Shown: positions 57,000-64,000 of the stretch, piece after piece
Layout: every line of letters begins with the position of its first letter
How positions within the stretch are numbered: position 1 is the first letter of the stretch
Assembly: GCF_963678635.1 (NCBI RefSeq)
Contig: NC_087063.1
Location: 34,012,540 to 34,076,539, forward strand
Source of the DNA: Symsagittifera roscoffensis
Taxonomy: Eukaryota; Xenacoelomorpha; Acoela; Convolutidae
Length of the DNA stretch: 64,000 bases
Direction of reading: 5' to 3'
Translations under genes and position numbers: made by a program
The notes under the pieces: generated by a model
The model's input: only the letters and a program-made list of their open reading frames with translations
Told to the model about the DNA's origin: nothing
Database searches by the model: none

Positions 57000-59900
57000 A
57001 TGGAGGATAAAGTGAAAAATTATCTAGAGTCCGGCAGTCTCCATTTTTTTCGGAAGGTCTTTGCTGCTGAGAAGAGAAGGGTCATTGGAAAGAGTGAGAA
57101 GAGGGCTAGTGAAGACAACAAAGCAGATAATAACAATACTTCAATGGGCAGGATGAATTACAAAAGGTAACTTCAAATTATTCGCTATATAATATAATTT
57201 GTGGGTGTCAAAACACGACGTTTGAATTTGACTGGCTTTTGAACGACTACAGTTTATTTGACCATCTGTTTTATTAACGAAAAGATAAATACTGATTTTT
57301 TTTGCAAAAAATACACAAAGTTTGTAAAAGTCACTGTCATTTTTCTTTTTCTGCAAAATTCGAAAATGATTTACAATTTCTAATCCTAAAATTGTTAATT
57401 GTTTTTATTTAATCACATTTGCAATACTCAATGCTAAATGAACAGCACAGCGCTAAAGATATATCTCTACTCTTTAACGTTTAACTTTTTTTTCTGCGTG
57501 ACCAAATTCCTGATATATGACCAGGTACCACAGCAGTGGAGAGGCATACCGTGGCACTAACTTCGGCATGTACATAATCTATTGTGTTCAACACCTTCCT
57601 CAAACTAATGTGAACAAATCTCTGATCCGATGGCTACTCATGAACCCAGACTGTCTTCGATCAGATGACCTTCAAACTGCTGACCTGCTGCACAGAAATG
57701 TTCTACACTATTGCATCATTGCGGACAAGATGCAGTTTTTTGATATTTTGATGAGTCCAATGAGCTCGGAGGATTCTATCACTGCGAGGGATAAGTTCGG
57801 CCTTAGTACACTACACTATGCAATAATGTTGGACAATATCAAAGCTGTTGAGACTATAGTAATCAAGTGAGTAAAGTTAATATGATCTTGAACATTTTGC
57901 AATTTTTCCGCATTAACTTTGCAAAAGTAATGCTTCGAGAGAGAAAAAGAAAAAGGATAAACTATCGAGATAGACATTAAACACAATGGCGAGGAGGTCC
58001 GATAGAACTCTAACGAGCATTTATTCATAAATGGTTCAAAAAATTCAATCCTTCGGACGATTGAGCAAAATGGTTGGAGATGAAATATTTTTGATCTATT
58101 AGTCAGCGAGCCACCAGAATCTTTTTTTTTCATAGTTTATTCACACTAAAATTTACTGACAGGCGTTGGTTTCAGTTTAAAACAGCTATCCATATCTCTG
58201 GACAGCGACTTATTCTATCTCAAGCCTAGTGGCATCTCCCCTCTCATGCTAGCCAGCAACCTCAATCACCCCCACTCCAACATGTCCGAAATCATATCTC
58301 TGCTTAAGTCTGGGAGGAGTAATGGAGGGAGTAGAAGGGACTCCTGGAAACACCTGGATGCCGGTGGGTGGGAGAGGGCGGGGCAGAGAGGAGTGTATTT
58401 GAACTGTGTTCTATTCACGCCACAGTGTGACCAACATGACTCATTTCAGTGAGTGCCGAATTACAACCTAATATGTTACGAGAGTACACCTGGTTCATTT
58501 GAACTTTCGAGTTTTTTAAAAGTTGAAATATAATGAAAAAAGGCCTTTTGAACAAAAAAAACTTTCAATCGAACTTCAAATTTATAGCTGACATTGCACG
58601 TGTTTACAAACAATCGTTTTGGCATAAAATGTGATATATGATTGGAAGGATATTGCCCCTTCTCAGGTATTTGACGCCCTATTCACCCAAAAGTCGCCCT
58701 TTTACTACTGTAAGACATCTTTTTGGTCGACCAACGCTAATAGTTTACTGATGAGCCTTGAGTGCCAGTGACTCTTTTTCCTTTCCGCGTCTGCAAAATT
58801 CTAGAAGAAAATTATTGTTCACATGGTCCAATTTTTTTGAAAACTGTCATGCGAACTAATTAGGTAACGAAAAACTTTATTAGTTCGCATTTTGACCATC
58901 TAAAACCACTCGTTACACTATAAATTGATGCTCATGCGAGAGAGGGCGGGGGTAAAGAGCAGTCGCGCCAATGTACACTAAAATTGGGAGGAGAGCGCCG
59001 AAGAAAATATTTTGCAACAAGCGTTTTACAATGTGAAGAATCAATTCGTTTCATGGCCTAATTAGTCCGCATGCCAATTTTTAGAATAATTGGACAATGT
59101 AAGCAAAAAGTTTAAAAAGTAAATATTCGCAGGTGGGGGGAGAGCTCGTTTAATTTCTGGGGAGCTCGGAAAAACGTTGAGTGGCTTTTTTCCTTGATCC
59201 CCCTCAGCTCAAATAAGCCGCAAGGTAATGATCTACCGAGTGGTTTTAAAGGTGTCTGACGGCTAAATACATGTAAAAAGCCTAGTTAGCCTTTTACAGC
59301 AATCGTAAATTAGGGGTGAAAAATGCATGATAGAAAAATTTTGCTCGGGAACAAAGCCAATTCTGGCATTTCAAAGAGTTTAGAAAAAACCGTAATTGAT
59401 ATTCATAAGTTATAATTGCAAATATTTAAACAGAGTTTGTGCTTACCTTTCTATGTGTTGTTTTCAGAGTGCTTACGGGCAAAGTGAGGAAGCGACCTGC
59501 CTCGGCAAGAGACGTTAAAGTGCTGGACCCTCTTCTGATCACGCTCTACGAGAAAGGAAGACTACAGTACCACGACAAACTACACCAACTGCAGCTGAAA
59601 AGACTGGATAGAGCCATCAAAGAAGACAAGCAGCCAGAGACGTAAAATATAAATTCAATTCCACAGTTCAGCTAATGTTATCAAAATTAAATCTGCAAAA
59701 ACCTATTTTCTTCTTTCCCGATGTTGGGCAAGAAGTTTTTTCTCCCGATGTTGGGCGGGTGAGAATATTTTCTCCCGATGAGGATAAATAAGCTCAAATT
59801 TGAAAACATGAACTTTTTTTCGCAGATATCACGAAATTCTGACCGATTTGCAGTTTCGCGTTATTTCTCGAGACATAAAGCCAGAGCAGTCTGCCCAAAA

Positions 59901-60225
59901 GCAGATGATACAAAATGGCGACTGTATACCATCAAGCAAAGAACGACAGATGTGTTCAGCTAGGCTGACTCATACCAACCAGTGCTTTCTGCCACCAGTT
60001 GGCTCTGGATTTACAAGATCGCATACTGTGACGGACTTGATGTCGGTGCGCTCCCAGCAGTTGACATCTTCATTCCGACGCAAAGCGAGGATACCCAGTC
60101 CCCCACCCACACCCTCTCCTGAACCCTATGTGTCAGTCACGAATAAGCCCAGAATCATGCAGAGGAAGATGAATGCGATTGCAGCTATGGGAATGGGAGG
60201 TATTTCTAACTTTGTATCTGCGTAA
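57000..60225 (+). CDS. Ankyrin-repeat protein, five exons
   Basis: Coding exons 57000-57166, 57525-57866, 58176-58448, 59468-59641 and 59826-60225 join in one frame to 451 residues plus TAA. Splice sites are GTAACT, GTGAGT, GTGAGT and GTAAAA with polypyrimidine-AG acceptors, and all four introns fall in phase 2. Exons 2 and 3 hold ankyrin-like repeats: LHRNVLHYCIIADKMQFFDIL, GLSTLHYAIMLDNIKAVETI and SGISPLMLASNLNH. Exon 1 is basic (KVFAAEKRRVIGKSEKRASE). Exon 4 is Lys/Arg-rich and helical. The last exon is Pro/Ser-rich (RIPSPPPTPSPEPY) and ends GMGGISNFVSA. Ankyrin repeats mediate protein binding; no catalytic domain is seen. It is the only intact host gene of the window. The ATG used is the first in frame; more 5' exons are possible. 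Confidence 0.75.
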
Positions 60226-60950
60226 TATTGCATTTCTTGTTTGGATGCTCGTTGCATCGATAGAACAAATCCGAAAAAAAAGAAAAAATTTTGACTAATT
60301 CTTATCAATAACAGATCAAGTAAGAACTGTTCTTAAGAACTGGGCATCTTCTTTTAGCTTTCATCTGGAATAGATACAAAAGGGATATCTGTGTGAGGGC
60401 AAGTAAAATGTTATTTGGGTTTTGATCTTCGATTCCAAGTTCGTTTTAGGTTTGGTTGCTCAAATATATTACATGCACAAAAATTGCGGAAATCAAAATT
60501 GCACTCGTTTCATTCAATGCCCAAGTGAGGATTGGAACAAATTTTGTTAAAAAATTCTAGCCTTGAGAAAAATACGCCGGTGCTCAGAAGGAAATTTCGT
60601 TAGCAGGCAAAAGCCGTAAAAACCCTTCTGAAACATAACCAGTATTTCATGATTAAAGTGATGACGACTCAAAGATCCTCCTTTTTTCTCCTCTGACAAA
60701 AGTTTGTGAGCAAGGCATGTCTCTTCTGTCATAGTGATCAAACTAGTTCACTCTCGTTTAGTTTATGTTCATTATTATATCTGCCAATCAACCATCTCTC
60801 ACACCGGTGCTAGACTTAGTTGACAGGTACTAACCTTCGGAGCGTTTGCCACCTTCGGTAATCTCCTGTTTCAGTTGTCGCTTATGATCTTATTAGAAAC
60901 AATTGTTAATTAAGATTGGAATTTAACCGTACTACATCATCGTTTTCAAC
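60226..60950. other. Spacer between the ankyrin gene and the second gypsy-like element
   Basis: Contains the 3' UTR of the ankyrin gene; no AATAAA is obvious in the first 300 bp. It probably also contains the LTR of the following element, whose borders I cannot define. Confidence 0.35.
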
Positions 60951-61928
60951 ATGGCGCAGCCAGCAAATCAAGGTGGGGAAAAATCCATTGGTCATCATGT
61001 CCTTTTGGCCACCTAAATGCGCGGAGCCACCAATGCAGTGGGATCTCTGGCTGAACCGATTCCAGTGGGGATGGTAGCAAAACATTCCTTGAACCCGAAA
61101 AACTTCTACTTTGCCAGTACTCTTACGGAGGCACAAATCGGGGACTTAGCAGCGGAGGTGGATGGGAAACCACGATTGGAATCAGGACAAACGCTGATAT
61201 CGAACCTATACTTATGTTTTGGGGAGAAGGGGCAGGACGAATTGCACAAGAGGAGGCCTCATTTGGATTTGACAACTACAAGATAGCCGAGGGTGTTGGA
61301 GGCGATGGAGGGGGAATTTAAAAAAGAAAGGAACGAGACGTACGAGGTATTTAAACTACCGTCACGCAAGCAACGTACCGGTGAGTCGTTGGAACAGTTT
61401 CATTCTGTTCATAGCGGGCTAGCAGCCCGATGTGCGCTCGGAACATTGGAGTCCAGAATAGTACGAAATGTATTTTTTGTAAACATGACGAACAGGGAGG
61501 CCCGAAACGAGCTATGTCGCGCAACAAAAACGCCGGAAGAGGCGTATCGGTTCGCATTATCTTACGAAAGAGGAGATAAATATGCGAGAACATACGTGGC
61601 GACGACGGGAGGCACCGGAGAAGCAAGTGCACCGATGGCTGGAGGACTCCAGATAAAATGGGAACCGGTGGGAGTAATCCGAGGGGGATACCGGAGCAGC
61701 CAAGGGCGCGGACGAGGACAGCCACAAGGACGAGGACAATTTCGGGGAGGGGGAAATGTAAGCGAACGTAAATGTTACAACTGCGACAAACCCAATTTCA
61801 CCAGGGATTATCCGAACGAGTGTGCCACGAAGCGAGCAATGTGTAATTTTTGTTTAAAAAAGTGGGCTTTTTTGAGAGCACGTGCCGAGCAAAACGAAAT
61901 AACCGGGGACGCCAGTCAGTGGGGATGA
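60951..61928 (+). pseudogene. Gag of a second Ty3/gypsy-like element
   Basis: A Met at 60951 (MAQPANQGG) opens a short frame. Gag-like sequence follows in shifted frames (PPKCAEPPMQWDLWLNRFQ), then 61017-61286 and 61293-61928 in one frame separated by TAG. Typical gag features: FKKERNETYEVFKL, SRKQRTGESLEQFHS, and an Arg/Gly-rich stretch (SQGRGRGQPQGRGQ). The first zinc knuckle, CYNCDKPNFTRDYPNEC, lacks the usual His (Phe instead). The second (CNFC ... STC) is completed only by a frameshift near 61850. Confidence 0.7.
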
Positions 61929-64000
61929 TTCAGGGAAAGGTTGATCAGTATCATTACGAGCAAGAAGACATCGACGAGACCGTACAAGAAAGTTCGGTGG
62001 GATGGGTAAATAACCCAGCGCTCCCAAAACAGCATCATTCTTGGGACTCGGACAGTTCGGGGGATTATTTAGTCCAGCCAATCAGATCAAATAACAGGAC
62101 CGAGCTAAAAGTAGCAGGCGCTAAAATGCCCATTGCGATAAATGGGAAAAAGACGAGCGTTTGGGTTGACAGCGGGTCACCAAAATCAATTTTTACGATT
62201 GAGGAGTTAAGAAGGACATTAGGCACCAGCGGAGTACATCTAAAAGAATTAGCACCAGAGGATCAAGACTTCCGGGATAAAGGCAACAATCCGCTGAGTT
62301 TATTGGGAACTATGCAAGTGCAATTAACATTAAACGGATGGAAGACGATAGCAACCATCAAAGTGATTGGAGGAAACCGTCCTTCAATAATTGGCCGAGA
62401 TCTTATGCCGGAATTGGGACTACAGCTGGTTCAAAAGACACCAGGGGAGCGGGTGATGGAGATCCATTATGAGCACGCCGAGGGAGAATATGCCGAGGGA
62501 GAAAACAATCTGGATCAATGGCAGGATTTTTTTAGTAAGCAGTTTTCTAAACTTTTTACACGGATCAATAAACTACGAAATCATAAAGTACGGGCGGAAT
62601 TTTTTTAAAATCTGGTACCTATCCAACAGAAGGGTAGGCGTGTACCAATAACGTTGCAAGAAAAATTAGACCGCGAAATAGACAAAATTTTACAACAAGG
62701 ACATTTTGAAAGGCTAGTGGACTGTTCGGACCGATACTTTGTCTCCCCAATTGTGATTATGGTAAGGAAGAATGGGTCAGTAAAGTTAGCATTGGAGGCC
62801 CGGGAACTAAATAAACAAGTCCATAAAAATAAATGTCAAATGCTCAATATTGAGGAATTAATTGGACACGGTCGGCCAAACAATTAGCGAAAAGAAAGCG
62901 GGGGTTAATTATTTTTCTACAATCGACTTAAGGTACGCGTACGGACAATTACCACTCAGCCCAGAAACTAGCGTACAATGTAATTTTTCACTGGTTGGGG
63001 GAAGATTGACGGGTACGTACCGATTTAAAACGGGGTTCTATGGCCTAACATCTATGCCGGCGTAATTTCAAAGAGTATTGGATTGCATACTGTCGGAGTT
63101 TCCACAGGCACATGTTTTTTTTGACGATATACTCATCACAACTAAAGGATCGGGAATTGAACATATCTCGACGGCGGAAAAGATACTAAAAAAACTAGAC
63201 CAGGAAAATATGACATTACAATTGTCTAAAGGTAAATTTGCGCAACGGGAATGCGAATGGCTCGGACATAGAATCACACCAACAGGCATAACCCCATTAG
63301 TCTGGAAAACAACCCCAATAGAAGCATTTAATCCACCGCGCTTGTTATCGCAACTTAAATCCTTAATGGAATCAATCCACAGCCTGCATAAGTACATACC
63401 GGCGCTAGCAGAATCGTCGGCGCCGTTAAGCCGGAAAAATGAATATGTGTGGTTACCAGAATGTCAAGCGTCATTTGAGAATTTGAAAAATCAGGTTGCA
63501 AATATCGTAGAGCTCAAACATTTCGACGTTCACAAAGATATTCGGATCGTATGTGACGCAAGCCACAATGGATTGAGGCCGTATTAGAGCAACTCGGAAC
63601 AGATGGTTGGCGGCCGATTTCATTTGCATCGCGACACCTAAACGACGCCGAAAAACGATACTTGATTAACGAGCTGGAAATGTTAGCGGTTGTTTGGGGG
63701 GCAGAGTACTTCCGAAGTTACGTTTTGGGGCGTCCTTTTACGATAATTACTGACCATAAAGCTCATGTATCATTATTAAAGGGTACAAAAAAGAACAAGA
63801 AAAACAACACGATGTTCAGCCGCTTTACACGATGGTTAGATAGACTGATTCCATTTGATTTCTGTGTCGAACATAAACCGGGGGCAAAGATAGGACTGGC
63901 AAATTATTTTTCTCGAAACCCTGGCGACTTGGCCAAGCCAATTTCAAAGTATGACAGCATGTTTACAGTCGCGATAATAAATTTGATTAATCCAACCTTC
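61850..64000 (+). pseudogene. Pol of the second Ty3/gypsy-like element (runs off the window)
   Basis: Protease at 61850-62608 with SVWVDSGSPKSIF (active-site DSG, 62167-62175) and SIIGRDLMPELG. RT follows in pieces: 62654-62887 (FVSPIVIMVRKNGSVKLAL), 62862-63065 (YFSTIDLRYAYGQLPL, RFKTGFYGLTSMP) and 63078-63587 with VFFDDILITT (motif C, about 63113-63142). RNase H starts with VCDASHNGL and continues in another frame from about 63570 to the window end (ELEMLAVVWGAEYF; TDHKAHVSLL; GLANYFSRNP). Lesions: a stop after 62605, frameshift near 62865, TAA at 63063-63065, frameshift near 63575. Integrase would lie beyond 64000. It is only distantly related to the giant element, with a different protease motif and gag. 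Confidence 0.75.

Overview
The window looks like a repeat-dominated stretch of an AT-rich invertebrate metazoan genome. Host genes have spliceosomal introns, and the coding capacity is mostly retroelements: Penelope-like, Ty3/gypsy-like and non-LTR. A cnidarian-like animal is possible because of the style of the retroelements, but the sequence does not fix the lineage. Only two host genes are recognised with confidence: two exons of a HACD3-type gene (minus strand, 1.5-1.8 kb) and a five-exon ankyrin-repeat gene (plus strand, 57.0-60.2 kb).

Layout. 1-2.1 kb: the possible 3' end of a lysine-rich gene and the HACD3-like exons. 2.09-9.89 kb: a non-autonomous DNA element with terminal inverted repeats (TIRs), split by a tandem pair of Penelope-like elements (PLEs). 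Their reverse transcriptase (RT) carries a PHD finger between RT motif B and the YVDD motif, and their pseudo-LTRs (pLTRs) carry hammerhead-like cores. About 10-30.3 kb: a giant, decayed Ty3/gypsy-like element on the minus strand. It reads gag - protease - RT - RNase H - integrase - acidic C-terminus - macrodomain, followed by a further ~9 kb coding region with a coiled coil, two successive SGNH-hydrolase-like segments and about 2,000 codons of unrecognised sequence. No LTR pair could be identified by eye. 30.4-42.4 kb: a near-identical tandem duplication of a ~5.9 kb unit. Each unit holds a minus-strand non-LTR-type RT pseudogene, two TIR elements and a region rich in a CCCCTCCGGATTG motif. 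The second unit has an extra 248-bp insert with a 20-bp target duplication. 44.5-47.3 kb: a second relic of the same RT family on the plus strand. 47.5-57 kb: AT-rich non-coding DNA with a ~42-bp minisatellite, a LINE relic, a primer-binding-site-like sequence and a tRNA-derived SINE candidate. 57-60.2 kb: the ankyrin gene. 60.9-64 kb: a second, decayed Ty3/gypsy-like element that runs off the window.

How the parts relate. The region is a nest of insertions: PLEs inside a TIR element, a TIR element inside an RT gene, and a short insert inside that TIR element. Almost every retroelement reading frame is broken by stops or frameshifts, so these are relics whose domain architecture, not present activity, is of interest. 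The least expected architectures are the macrodomain plus SGNH modules of the giant gypsy-like element and the PHD finger embedded in the PLE reverse transcriptase.
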